Below, in pieces: positions 47,944-59,419 of a stretch of DNA of 64,000 nt. Source of the DNA: Arcuatula senhousia. Its lineage: Eukaryota > Mollusca > Bivalvia > Mytilida > Mytilidae. How positions within the stretch are numbered: position 1 is the first letter of the stretch; each line of letters opens with the position of its first letter. The translations under genes were made by a program, and so were the position numbers. The notes under the pieces were generated by a model. The model had not been told where the DNA came from. It did not search any database and worked only from the letters and a program-made list of their open reading frames with translations. The DNA lies in contig OZ020308.1 in the NCBI GenBank assembly GCA_963971305.1, positions 26,689,275-26,753,274 on the forward strand, written 5' to 3'.

Positions 47944-48345
47944 CAAGCAAGAAGGTCCCAGGAGCCTGAATCGTTCACCTGGTCTTTAAGCTACCGGAAA
48001 ATCATCTATTAGTTGTTACCAGGGGCTGTCTGACATCTTTGACCCACAGAAGACTTTTGTAGAACTTAATACTAGTAAGCTGACGGTTTAAGCAAGCTGA
48101 GACTTTTCTCTTTCTGCAACTATTATCAATCAATAGACTAGATAGAAGAAAATGTGATGTGGAATAAGTGTACGCGACACAACCTACAATATAAACGTAA
48201 ATTTAAAACATCCACAATGGAAAACAGCCAGCAGCCTTCAATGTGACCAGCGGTTGCTGCTCGCTGTTTTTTCAATTGGCTAAAAACGTGAAAAACACTA
48301 TTTTTACCTTTAACATGATACCGTTTTATGTGGGAAAAAAAAAAA
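47944..48345 (+). mobile_element. Helitron-like element left end and one core unit, copy F
   Basis: CAAGAAGGTCCCAGGAGCCT at 47945 is the left end. One core-like unit lies at 47990-48120. It is interrupted from about 48140 by the 'gtacgcgacacaac' repeat. No matching right end before the palindrome array. Confidence 0.6.
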
Positions 48346-48428
48346 ACTCCCACTTATAAGAAATTTAACATGTCTTATAGATTTTGCAGCCTTTATTCAG
48401 TTTGTTTATAGAAAAGGTATTTTTTCAA

Positions 48429-49079
48429 GAGTGGCGCCACTCCTGTCTGGCATTTTAAATTTCAATTATAGTGTTTTAAAATGTATAGTATTAAGAGCGA
48501 CACCACTCAACATTCTTATTACGTGGCTTCACTCATGGGTCTGAAATCACAAGTCAAATTATTTTTTTCAAGAGTGGCACCACCTTTGCTTCTTAGATCA
48601 AAGGTAAAAAAGTTTCAAGAGTGGCGCCACTCAATTTTCATATTTCAGTTTTAAAACATTAGATTACATTGTTCTTAGTCACAGACAGTATTAAAGTAGC
48701 CCTTTTTAAAGCTCTAAAATCACAGGTCGAAAATATATAGAAGAGTGGAACCACTCATGTTAAGCATGTAGTATATAGAGAGTGGCGCCACTCAACATGG
48801 GAAAATATAGAAACTATTAATATAAGGATGGCGCCACTTCATGCTTTAAAAGTCATAGGTCGAAAATATTTTTGAGAGTGGCGCCACTCATGTTTAGTAT
48901 GTAGTATCTAGAGAGTGGTGCCACTCAACATGGGTAAGAATTCTAAAGAAACTTTATAAAATAAGAGTGGCGCCACTCAACATTGGTAAAAATACAAAAG
49001 AAAGTATATATCATAAGAGTGGCACCACTCATGGCTCTTAAATCATAGGTCGAAAACATTTTCAAGATTGAAGCCTCTC
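48429..49079. repeat. Array of 12 palindromes GAGTGGCGCCACTC
   Basis: Perfect 14-mers at 48429, 48619, 48780, 48876 and 48965. Variants (1-6 changes) start at 48495, 48572, 48743, 48826, 48913, 49017 and 49066. Spacers are 19-128 bp and AT-rich; some share 'tcataggtcgaaaa' or 'caacatgggtaa', so the array grew by local duplication of a composite unit. No ORF. Confidence 0.9.
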
Positions 49080-49344
49080 AACACTGGTAAAAATTCTATA
49101 GAAAGTATAATAAAAGAGAATACATAAGAAAATATAAGTCTAAAAAGTCCCATTACTCCTATAAAATTTTGGAATCAAAATGGTGGTGTAATATGATCAA
49201 CTACAGTTTGAAGGGTATTAATCCTATAATGGGTAATCTGAAAACTTCCAACCACTGCAATGGAGACTTTTGTAGAGCTGATGGAACAGACGATTTTAGC
49301 AAGCCACCAAATTTCTCTGTCTGCAATGGTTTACATTCTATGTG

Positions 49345-50378
49345 CAAGACAAGAAGCTCCCAGGAGCTTGAAGCGCTCACCTGAACTACACAGATATACA
49401 TATTTTGTAGATATTATTGTCAAATTACCATATGAAATTTAAATTTTTGATATATCTTGTATAGCTTTCAAGATATAGGGCTAAATAAGTGCACAATTTG
49501 AAAAAAAAATACAAAAAGGTCAATAACTCTCACATCAGCGGTCTGATCTTTTTCAAAATTTCAGGACAGGTAGATTCTTATATGCTGATCACTTTTGATG
49601 CTTGCACAATTTTGATATCCTTAACCATTTTTGAGTTATTAGCAAAAAACTACAATTTACCCTATGTTATATTTTTAGCCATTGCGGCCATGTTTTTTGA
49701 CGAATCAAAAATCCGAACAAAAGAATTGTAGCATATATGCTATTTAATAAGTGTACCAAGTTTAAATGCAGTTGGTCTTATGGTTTCAGACAGGTTAATC
49801 TTTGAAATTCATGGAAAAAGGTAATGAAAAATGTTAAATTTTGACGTTTTAAGGGCAATAACTCCTAAAAGGAATGGTCCTACAGCTTTAACCTAATTAC
49901 ATGAAATGAAGATCTTGATGTGCTAAATTATATGCAATTTGATTTTTTGAAATATCTTGTATGGTTTTTCAGATATAGGGCTAAATAAGTGCAAAATTTT
50001 GAAAAATCCAGAAAAAAGGGCAATAACTCCTACATCGGTTGTTGGATCTTTTTGAAAATTTCTGGGCAGGTAGATCTTGAGGTGCTACATTTGTAATCAC
50101 CTTTTTTCTTCCAGAATTTTGATATCTGTTACCGTTTTTGAGTTATTTGCAAAAAAATGCAATTTACCCCTATGTTCTATTTTTAGCCACGGCGGCCATG
50201 TTTTTTGACGAATACAAAATCCGAAAGATAAATTTGTAAAGGACATACTATAGAACAACCTTACTAAGTTTATTAACATTTGGCTTGGGGGTTTCAGAGG
50301 AGAAGATTTTTGAAAAATTGTTTACAGACGACGACGACAGATGACGACGGACGCCAAGTGATGGTAATAGCTAAAAAA
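49345..50378 (+). mobile_element. Helitron-like element with a different core, copy G
   Basis: The left end CAAGAAGCTCCCAGGAGCTT lies near 49349. Two related blocks of about 500 bp follow (49440-49730 and 49935-50230, sharing 'tatagggctaaataagtgca' and 'gttatt.gcaaaaaa'). Then come the conserved 'tttttagccacggcggccatg' block, GACGACGACGACAG and GACGCCAAGTGATGGTAATA. The ends match copy B while the core does not. The terminal hairpin is lost. Confidence 0.7.
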
Positions 50379-50384
50379 TGAAAA

Positions 50385-52990
50385 AACCCACTTTATTACC
50401 TTTAAAGGGCCATAACCCCTATAAGGGGTCATCCGATAACTTCCATCCCATGAAACCTTTTTCAGAACTCAATGAGCAGATGGTTTAAGCAAGCAACAAC
50501 ATTTTTTTTCCATCTGCAAAAGATTACATTCAACGGACAAAAACATGGAAAACGCATAATTTTACCTTGAAAGGGCAATAACCCCTATAAGGGTCATCTG
50601 ACATCAGCGACCCAATGGCGATTTTTGTAGAGCTAAATGAGCTGAAGGTTTAAGCAAGCAATACTTTTTCTCTTTCTTAAATAGTTATTATTGCATAGGG
50701 CAAAAGCATGGAAAACGCCATTTCTCTACCTTTAGAGGGCCATTTCCCCTATAAAGGATCATCTGACAACTTCGACCTATTGGAAACTTTTGTAGAGATA
50801 AATGAGCTGAAGGTTTAAGCAAGCAACAGTGTTTCTCTATCTTCAATCTTTTTCATTCTATAGGGCAAAGCATTAAAAACGCAACGTTTGACCTTTAAAG
50901 GGACATTACCCCTATAAAGGGTCATCTGACAACTTGACTCAATGAAAAATTTTGTAGAGCTAGATAGGCTGAAGGTTTAAGCAAGCAAAGGATTTTCTCT
51001 ATCTTCTAAGCCTAACTAAGCCTCTTTCAGTTATGTTGACTTCAATACTTACTTCAATAAAATCCGGCCTCCAGAAATATTACGATTGTTGTTATTCTAG
51101 GAATGGCGTCAATCAAATGTGTATCCTAAAGAATTCGAAAGAACTGAGGGAGATTCTTAACTCTAAATCAGTTTCATCTTGTAACAGCATCAAATTAAAA
51201 CATTCGATTTCTCCAAATTTTACACTTCTATTCCACATGAACAACTGAAATCGCGATTGGCACAGCTGATTAAACGCAGCTTTTTCAAAAAGAATGGAAA
51301 ATGCAGGTACAAATATCAAGTAGTCGATTATACCAAGACTTACTTTGTCATCAATGAGTCTAAGAAAAAGAACAAATTTATAGAAGACCAAATAATCGAC
51401 ATGCTCAACTTTCTTATTGAAAATAGAAAATTATGAGATGTGGAATAAGTGTACGCGACACAACCCACAATTAAACGGCAATTTAGAAAAACCACAACAT
51501 ATTTGTTCAGTTTGGTGTTTGCTGTTTTTCAGCAAACATTAGGGATTCCAATGGGCACTAATTGTGCACCTTTGCTTGCTGATTTGTTTCTTCATCCATA
51601 TGAAGCAGAATTCTTACAATCTCTTCGAGACAAAAAAGACCGTAGACTAGCTTTCTCTGTCAACCTCACGTTCCGTTATATTGACGATGGCCATTCACTA
51701 AACAATTCTCGATTTGGTGACTTTCTCCATCTCATATATCCCCAGGAGCTTGAGATAAAGAACACAACGGATTCTAGAAAGTCTACTTCATATTTACATC
51801 TCGAAATTGACTCTCAAGGAATACTTTCAACAAGGCTCTATGACAAACGTGATGACTTCAACTTTCTAATCGTCAACTTTCCCTTCTTGTGTAGCAACAT
51901 TCCGTCCGCTCCAGCTAATGGAGTTTACGTATCTCAATTGATTCGTTACTCCAGAGCATGCGGGACTTACATCGATTTCCTTAGCAGAGCGACACGTCTG
52001 ACGCAAAAATTGCTCACACAAGGTTATGTTGCTCCTCGGTTGCCGTCTTCACTCAAGAAATTTTACGGAAGACATCATGCACTTAATAATATAGACAAAT
52101 ATGGGATTTCGATCTCTCAGATGAGTGCAGATGTTGGTTTGTCATAAGGTTTTGGTTTGTCTTCCTCTACCGGATTTGACACGCTGAATGGACTATTGGC
52201 AACGCGACGGGTGTCCTATAGCAAGCAGGAACTGCTTACTCTTCCGGAGCACCTGAGTTCACTTTTGTTTCGACTGGAGATATTGTTGTTGATTGATATT
52301 CAGTTATTTTGTGTTTCCATGTTTTACATGTTGTCTGTTTTTGTCCCGTTCTTGTTGGTTTTTTCTGGTTTTGTCTCTGCCCTTTCGGACTTTTGACATT
52401 TGGATACCACATTGGTACCTCTGCTTCTTTCAATAGTTTTCATTCTAAAGAGTAAAACATGAAAAAACGCAACGTTTGACATTTAAAGGGCCATGACCCC
52501 TATATGGAGTCATCTGACAACTTCAACACAATGGAGACTTTTGGAGAGCTAAATGAGTTGAAGGTTGAAGCAACAGCTTTTTTTATCCGCAATAGTTTTC
52601 ATTCTATAGGGAAAAAACATAAAAACAACGAATTGTTTTACCTTTGAAGGACCATTACCCCTGTAAGACCCAATGCAGACTTTTGTGAGCTAAATGAGTT
52701 GAAGTTTAAGCAAGCAAAAGCTTTTCTCTATCTTCGATAATTTTCATTCTATAACCTTATTTTGTATTGACGCTTCTTATTTTGTATCTTTAATGGGCTA
52801 CAATCTATATAAAGGGTCATATTACAACTTCGACATAAATGGGCTTAATCATAAGATTTTGGATTCTAAAGAGCCCGAGATCCTTTGGATTTTTCTTTCA
52901 ATTATAGTTGCAAAGTAATAAACCATATTTGCATTTGTTAACGGACGACGACAGACGCATAGAGATGTCATAAGCTCACATGGTATTTTG
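50385..52990 (+). mobile_element. Helitron-like tandem-core array, copy H, split by a Penelope-like insertion
   Basis: Core units occur at 50385-51010 (anchors near 50430, 50590, 50765, 50930) and resume at 52430-52900. The end has GGACGACGACAGACG near 52945 and 'agctcacatgg'. The unit 'tctctatct|tc' breaks at about 51010 and 'caatagttttcattct' resumes at 52431. Confidence 0.7.
51012..52433 (+). mobile_element. Penelope-like retroelement, 5'-truncated, best copy in the window
   Basis: It begins inside the RT (TSIKSGLQKYYDCCYSRNGV at 51065). An open frame at 51449-52147 holds LGIPMGTNCAPLLADLFLHP, the palm box FRYIDD with both Asp, SYLHLEID, YDKRDDFNF, FPFLCSNIPSAPA, LIRYSRACGTY and FYGRHHALNN. 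A roughly 60-bp 'gtacgcgacacaac' insert and a frame shift near 51435-51530 separate the two RT halves. The non-coding 3' tail (52150-52433) ends with GGTACCTCTGCTTCTTTC. MGTNCAP and YIDD suit the Penelope/Neptune type; no GIY-YIG domain was seen. Confidence 0.75.
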
Positions 52991-53115
52991 CCTGGTCAGG
53001 TAAGGGAAAAAATAGTCATTTTTCATTAAACGGCATCGCTTACATGTATGTCCAAGTGTGAATAAAAAGGTCACCACAAAGGAATAAAAAACCATAACCT
53101 GCATAAATAACTTAC

Positions 53116-53158
53116 CTTTAAGGACAATAAAAAACCAGAATGTAGAAACGTGGACCAT
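53116..53158 (-). CDS. Candidate signal-peptide exon (distal)
   Basis: ATG opens MVHVSTFWFFIVLK and ends TAAAG|gtaagt in phase 1. It is compatible with the same exon 2 of gene 2, giving a Gly-Pro-Gln-Ser-Cys junction. It could be an alternative first exon or a remnant of a lost paralogue. Confidence 0.55.
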
Positions 53159-53159
53159 G

Positions 53160-54060
53160 TTATTTTCTCTCTAATATTATTTAAATCAATATTTTAGAAA
53201 AAATGAGCCAAGATCAAGTGTCTCCTATGTAGAAGCATGAATTTGTGTCAAATAAAATATATATTTTAATTAAGTAATTTGTTGATTTGTCAGATCGATC
53301 AAGATGGTTTTCACTAAGAAAATTGAGAAAATATATTAAATGTTATATAAAATCATTTAATATCCTTTGTCTAGGATAATTGATCGTATATGTAGGTGCT
53401 ATTAACAAAGAACAGTCACAGCTCTACATTTAGAGCTGGTAAACTTATAAAATATAAAACGATATGCAGCAGATAAAGAACTATTGAATCCAAAGAGCAT
53501 GATTCCAATGTTGATGTTTAAAGTAAATATTTTGAAGACCATTAGGAAGATTGTTAATCTGTAACAATATTTTTGTAAACATTTGCCCATTTATTCAAAT
53601 ATAAAAATATTTAATGTTTATAATTGATTTCGAAGCAACAAGTATCAGTTATTGAATAAATTGAGGAAATTGACTTCCCAATTTTTTTTATTTCAGATTT
53701 GTTAACTTTACACTGGCCATGGTTCCCTATTTATTTTTTTTGTTCTTATATTCAAACAAAGTTCGTTATGAGAATTCTAAATTCTTTTTAATTTATGGTT
53801 CTAAAATGTGTATCTGTGCAAAAGGTTAATACCAAAATAATTGCATATTTTTGTAAAACACGTTGAAATCTGTAAGAAAGATTATTTTTTTCAACGGAAA
53901 AAAGCATTTTCATATTGTATTTGCGTGCGATTTACAAACTCAACCTGTCACTGCAGACGTAACGTTACAATATTGATACTTTCAAGACAGTACCTTTTTA
54001 AATTGCTAATTCGAATGGTCATTTGAGTTCGCGTTGTTGATTTCCTTTCGGTTGATTAAG
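53160..54060. other. AT-rich gap upstream of the distal signal exon
   Basis: No gene or repeat boundary. It would hold a promoter if the distal exon is a real first exon, but no TATA/initiator pair stands out. Confidence 0.35.
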
Positions 54061-54065
54061 TTACT

Positions 54066-54895
54066 AATACCAAAACGTGGGTATAAACGGTTAATTTGGA
54101 TATGCTATAAAACGATATTTCAAGGAGTAACCTCTCATCAGTAGCATTTAAATCAAAACATTGGAAGATAAATTTCCAAAACTGTTGAAAACGAAAAGTA
54201 CTCAAACCAAAACTTTCGAACAAGGAAGCCAAATCCAGCACTGAGGATATCGACCATGTGCCTTACAAGGAAAGAAACCTGGTGTTTTAATCAATTTTGA
54301 ATTTTATTACAATCCGAAATTTCAGCGACAAAAATATTAGAAATTTTATGGTAAATCGTGTCAGACAAGTCTGACGACCAGGTTTGTGATTACCCTCGGG
54401 GACCTCTGGTTCATCAGCAGCGGTTATCGCCGAGTGGTTTCAATACCAAAACGCGGGTATAAACGGTTAATTTGGATATGCTATATAACGATATTTCAAG
54501 GAGTAACCTCTCATCAGTAGCATTTAAATCAAAACATTGGAAGATAAATTTCCAAAACTGTTGAAAACGAAAAGTACTCAAAACCAAAACGTTCGAACAA
54601 GGAAGTCAAATCCAGCTTCGAGGATATCGACCATGTGCATTACAAGGAAAGAAACCTGGTGTTTTAATCAATTTTGAATTTAACAATCGGAAATTTCAGC
54701 GACAAAAATATTAGAAATTTTATGGTAAATCGTGTCAGACAAGTCTGACGACCAGACTTGTGATTACCCTCGGGGATCTCTGGTCCCCCAGCAGCGGTTA
54801 TCGCCCAGTGGTTTCAAAATTACAAATACCAAAACGCGGGTATGAACGGTTAATTTGGATATATGCTATATATCGATATTTCAAGGAGTAAGTGT
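54066..54895 (+). repeat. Tandem repeat, about 376-bp unit, 2.2 copies
   Basis: 'aataccaaaacg.gggtataaacggttaatttggatatgct' starts at 54066, 54442 and 54835. The first two units are nearly identical and end with CCCTCGGGGA, CAGCAGCGGTTATCGCC and 'agtggtttcaa'. No ORF. Confidence 0.9.
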
Positions 54896-55015
54896 TTTGT
54901 GTTTCTTCGTGCCGTTTTTGTTCGTGTTTACCGGTTTTGTTGTTACCTTTTCAGACTATTGAAACTCGAATGCCCCATTTGTGCCTCTTTGCTTCTTTCA
55001 AGATCAGACAAAGTG
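54896..55015 (+). mobile_element. Penelope-like 3' tail fragment
   Basis: 'ttgttcgtgtttaccggttttgttgttaccttttcag' to 'tgtgcctctttgcttctttca' matches 52330-52433 in the same orientation. Confidence 0.65.
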
Positions 55016-55229
55016 AGGTAGTCACTAACCGGTGCCACAAAGCAAGGTTACATATTATGTTTTTCTTAGAAAAAAAAAATTTTCTTTCGTTTTATTATTT
55101 TCTTTTTCCTCCTGAAAGTTTCCTTCCCGAGTTTGAAATTTGAATTGCTTTGCCTACTCCAAATAAGTATGCCGTCTTGGAAGCCTTTTATGATTTTTAC
55201 GTTTGGGCTTACCCTGTGCCATAATCTCT

Positions 55230-56400
55230 TTAGGGAGGTTCTAACGTGGCATTCGAATTCAAAAAGTCAGAAAGGGCAAGTAAAAAACTACATGTATACA
55301 CGAATTAGAAGAGCATCAAAGAACAGGCAGCACAAAACACCAAAAAAAACAATTGAGTAGGAATAGCAATCGACAAACAATACAAGCTTAAGTGGAAAGG
55401 GGGTATCAACATTTCCGATTTAGGCTTTTACCGTTAAAGACGTTCAAAATACAAATCTAAAAATAGCAACTGTAAATTTAAGCAAACCCACTAGTTATAA
55501 TGGCTAGCCAGAAAGGACGTCACCTGAGCATTTGCATACCAATATGATTAAATGATAACAATTATGTAAGCCCGTCTTAAAGATTAACTTAGAATGTCAA
55601 GTCCGGTAAAGGAGAACGAAGTAAAATCCTTTAACAAACTAACATCTAAATGCATCTGAGAGATAGAAATCCCATAATTGTCTTGAATTGCATGATGTCT
55701 TCCAAAAAACTGAAGCGAAGACCACAACCAAGGAGTAACATTGCACTGCGTTGATAACAATTTGGGGTCTGACATGATGAAAAATCAATGGAATCATCGT
55801 TAGTTCAATAGGCTCAGGAAAAAACAACCAGTTCTTAAATATTGAAGAATTTTTTAGCGGCATTCAATTTTAGCGATTATTTCATGCAAGTATACATGTA
55901 TACTGATTTTATTTTCGCTAGTTTACCGCAAAAAAAAGCGGAAAACAACTGATACGATATAAGTTCCATACACTGGATAAATTGAATGGTGCTACACAAG
56001 AAGAGAAAGTTGGCGATTGGAATGTAGTAATCATCCCATTTACTTGACCCTTAGATGGCAATGGAAGAGGGAGGATTGGCGCCATAAAACCTGATTCAAC
56101 CCACCAGTTATTTTGAAATGCCTGTACCAAGTCAGGACCAATTTCTCTGGTATGTCTTTGCCTTGTTTTGTCTTTTGTTCTTGGATATATGAGATTGATC
56201 ATCTCAGTTCAGTAATTTTGTTGTTACCTTTTTTTTTCATTGTCTCCTTTCAGTGTATGTTTGAAATATAGATCTTAATATGAAGCAGACTTTTTAAAAT
56301 ACAGACTGTCCTTTATCTCAAGTCTCTCAGGATATATATATTTGAGATTGAGAAAGTCAGTCCAGTGGAAATACATCAATATTATACAATTGTTTATTGG
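55230..56400 (-). mobile_element. Penelope-like relic with a nested repeat
   Basis: The tail lies at 55240-55400, the C-terminal coding end at 55590-55760 (FGRHHAIQD, YGISISQM on -) and an upstream piece at 56275-56395 matching 39750-39890. The 'WW.KPGF' repeat at 55940-56235 sits between them. Confidence 0.65.
55940..56235 (+). repeat. Dispersed repeat 'WW.KPGF' type, copy 4
   Basis: 'gatggcaatggaagagggagga' to 'gcctgtaccaagtcaggacc' and 'cagtaattttgttgttacctt' match 62925-63105. The - strand reads VQAFQNNWWVESGFMAPIL. Confidence 0.65.
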
Positions 56401-56406
56401 TAGAGA

Positions 56407-56490
56407 GGAAAACAGTACATTTGTGTCCACGAGGCGCGAAGAGCCGAGCGAAATGGTCAGAACCGAGGGGAAACAAATGTACTGTTTTCC
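56407..56490. mobile_element. 84-bp hairpin MITE
   Basis: Perfect 18-bp ends GGAAAACAGTACATTTGT (56407-56424) and inverse (56473-56490). The GC-rich interior has GGCGCGAAGAGCC. Confidence 0.7.
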
Positions 56491-57289
56491 GAATGACCAC
56501 TAGACATTTTTTTTATTATACTGATAAGCTCTTAGCGAAAGCAACGCTACTCTACCATGCACTCTTTACAGTGTAATCGAGCCACGCCTACTGTCAATCA
56601 TTTAAAACCCCGCGAAATATAGTTTCGGTATTATTACCCTAGCCACATATTTCCCTAGGGATATCGGTAATAGTTATTACATGAGGACGCAGTGTGTCAG
56701 TAAAAGATCTCCCCGACGGCCGGAGGGGGTATTCTTACTGACACACCAAGTCCGAATGTAATAACTATTTTACATCTCAGCATTCAAAATATGTCATGTA
56801 AAATTTAGATACAAACATTAGAATACATTCTGTGCATTTAGAATCAAATAGAAAACATTTTTATAATCTATAATATAGAGTATCCTCATTGGGGTGTAGG
56901 TAATCATCGAGTTCGAGTTACGACTCGAGTTCGAGTTAAAGTTCGAGTGAGAGTTAAAATTTTCAGCTAACTCGAAACAGTGATTTTCATGGCAATAATC
57001 AAGTTACGACTCGAGTTCGAGTTAGTGTTCGAGTTACAAAACGAATTGTATATTTATTGTTTGCACACTTTCTTTATCATTTATATTTGCAACTCTGCTG
57101 CATGTAACCAGCAATCTACTTTGAGATACTTACTTATTAAGGTACTGATTCATATTGATAATGCGGTTACAGATAAAAACCCGACTACAATGGAAATATA
57201 TTTACATCGGATGTTTATTTTTCTTCTTAAACAAATTCGGACATCAATTAAAATGCTTCTGACGCAAAAATTCGAACACAGTGTTATGT

Positions 57290-57575
57290 TAGGGAGTAAT
57301 CATTTGATTTGTATGGGGGACGGGGCGGGGACTATGATGAATTTGAAATAAAAGGCAGGATGCAAAAATCAGGAAATTAAAAGGCTGGACAGTGCTCTGA
57401 ATTAAAGAAGGCAGGATGGTGTTCCTGCCAGAAAAAAGTTTGTTTTAAGTTTAAAAATAAAAATAAAAATGCGCGCAAAACAAAAATTCCAGGCTTCGAT
57501 TTTACAAAATTAAAAGGCGGGACGAAGAAAATATCCATAGCCCCTCCTAAAAATCTAATGGCCTTTCCCTTACTG
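57290..57575. mobile_element. MITE with AAGGGA..ACCATTTGA-type ends, copy 2
   Basis: Starts TTAGGGAGTAATCATTTGAT, with GGGGGACGGGGCGGGGACTATG inside. Ends CATAGCCCCTCC, then TCTAATGGCCTTTCCCTTA. It is in opposite internal orientation to the copy at 45010. Confidence 0.65.
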
Positions 57576-57599
57576 TTTTATTGTTGTTGTCTTCATTCA

Positions 57600-58130
57600 A
57601 GAAACTTGATAGATAACAAGTAAATCTGTGAGCTTTTGCTCACAGGTGATACGCCCGCTCCAAAAATAATGCCTTGCGTTAAAAAGTATTCGGTAAAGTA
57701 TAACAGGAGATATACATAGGATAAAGTTATATAAACAAACAGACATTAACGTCAAACAGTTGCTTAGAGAATTACGACAGGACGAAAGAAAGAACGGACG
57801 GGTAGACAAGGGTAAAACAGGAAACTTCCTCTTCTTCGAAGCGATGCCTGAATGACCTGGAAAGGGGGACACTTTACAACTCATTATAATAAAGCTGTGT
57901 ACCAAATTTGAAATCTATTCCTTCAGCAGATACCGTGAAATCTGTTTCGACAAATAGTCATATTTTTACCCTTAAAATGTTTAAGTTCGTTAAGAAAACA
58001 GAGAGTGGATGCGCGACTGTCCTAAAAAGGGTTGTGGCACGGTACAACCCACCGACGGACAGACAGACAGACAGACAAGGTGATTGCAATATAGCCACCT
58101 CTCTAACGAGTGGGTATAATATTTTCAGAT
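57600..58130 (+). mobile_element. Tandem-core element tail with ACAG microsatellite
   Basis: 'ggcacggtacaacccaccgacgg' is followed by ACAGACAGACAGACAGACA near 58060 and GAGTGGGTATAAT near 58110. It resembles other element tails; core copies are not clear. Confidence 0.4.
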
Positions 58131-58206
58131 ATTCAAAGACAAAAGACAGGGATTCCGCCGTGTTGGTCCAGTACCGGAGAATATGTATACCAATTTTTTA
58201 TTATAT

Positions 58207-59298
58207 ACCCAGTCCGAAAACTGGTGGTATTTAAACAATAGAATGTGAGCTCTTCATCGGAAATGATAGGAAAAGTCAATTCGAATGTTTATCCTGGTTG
58301 TCAAGTGAATCAAAAGTTCTTTTTAGTACAAAATTTCTTCCAATTTTAAGTTATGCTGATAAAATAAACTTTTTTGAATTAAAAAGAGTTTTTAAAAGTA
58401 ACCGATTGCATTTTAATGCATGTTATTATGTGGATATTTATGAAATGCATACGGTGCAAACTGAAATGGATCGCACAACTTTAACTTTTATATAAAAAAT
58501 TGAAAAAAATCACACTATTTGTTTAAATGTATATCTTCCCATCTGCAAATTTTCAGACATGTACTGCAAGAGGTAAAGCCAAAATAAAATTAAGAAAAAG
58601 ACCTATTTTTCTAGTCCGTCTTGACAACCTTCTTTTTAAAAGTACACGATTTACCTGTTGAATTCGATTATTTCATAGAACATGTTTACCTTTTTGACCG
58701 GTATCCGTAAATTGGGATCAACAGTATGTGAATTTGCATTGTATTGGAGTAAATGTCCAATTCAATATTCAGTCATCCGTTTTAAAAATAGGAATGCCTC
58801 CCATTTATCATGTTTATAATTTATTAAAGATAGAACTTGGTTGTGTCCCTTGAAAGTTTTTCATAGTTACACATTGAATTCAAATGGATCGTTATATGAT
58901 AACAGTAAAATATAATTTTCAAACTAATATCTGTCGAAAGAAAAGGTAATAACCTAACATTCCCACACGTTTCAAAAATGTACTCCAGGTATAACGCCTT
59001 ATGTGATCTTTTAAAGGATGAGTTGACATTTTCATTTTTTCCAACGGCCAATAAGTTTCACTCGATTTGTTAAAATATGCACTTTTGTTGACCTTATAAA
59101 CAACTGTTTACGCAACAGAAAAGATTCGTTAATAACATAACATGTCAAACGTATATGATAGTAGTCAAATCCATGCGTAATAAATGAAAATTGAAGATTG
59201 TTTATATGCCGTTGCCATCGTTGTTGTCATCGTTAAAAATTTAAAAACACATTAGCTGTTTTCTGCAGGGGAGATAATTGAATACCACTAGATATTAG
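58207..59298 (+). repeat. Dispersed repeat R2, copy 2
   Basis: Collinear with 45747-46848, with scattered base changes and small gaps. It lies inside the MULE-like element. Confidence 0.85.
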
Positions 59299-59419
59299 AC
59301 TGTACCCGCTTGCAAATTGGGCGGGAAATTGCAACATTGGTACATATTTGCTTCTTGTCCACAATCTGTGACATTACGTTAATATGTACATTTATTGGTT
59401 TTTAATCATAAATAGTTTA

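Noticed and set aside
48429..49079. CRISPR array reading of the regularly recurring 14-mer
   Set aside because: Repeats are only 14 bp and palindromic, spacers vary from 19 to 128 bp and are related to each other, and the genome is animal.
52157..52396. 79-residue hydrophobic frame just 3' of the Penelope-like ORF
   Set aside because: It coincides with the non-coding 3' tail found as solo copies elsewhere, where the frame is not kept.
57908..58234. 108-residue frame on +
   Set aside because: It crosses an ACAG microsatellite (DRQTDRQ) and has no domain; it lies in an element tail.
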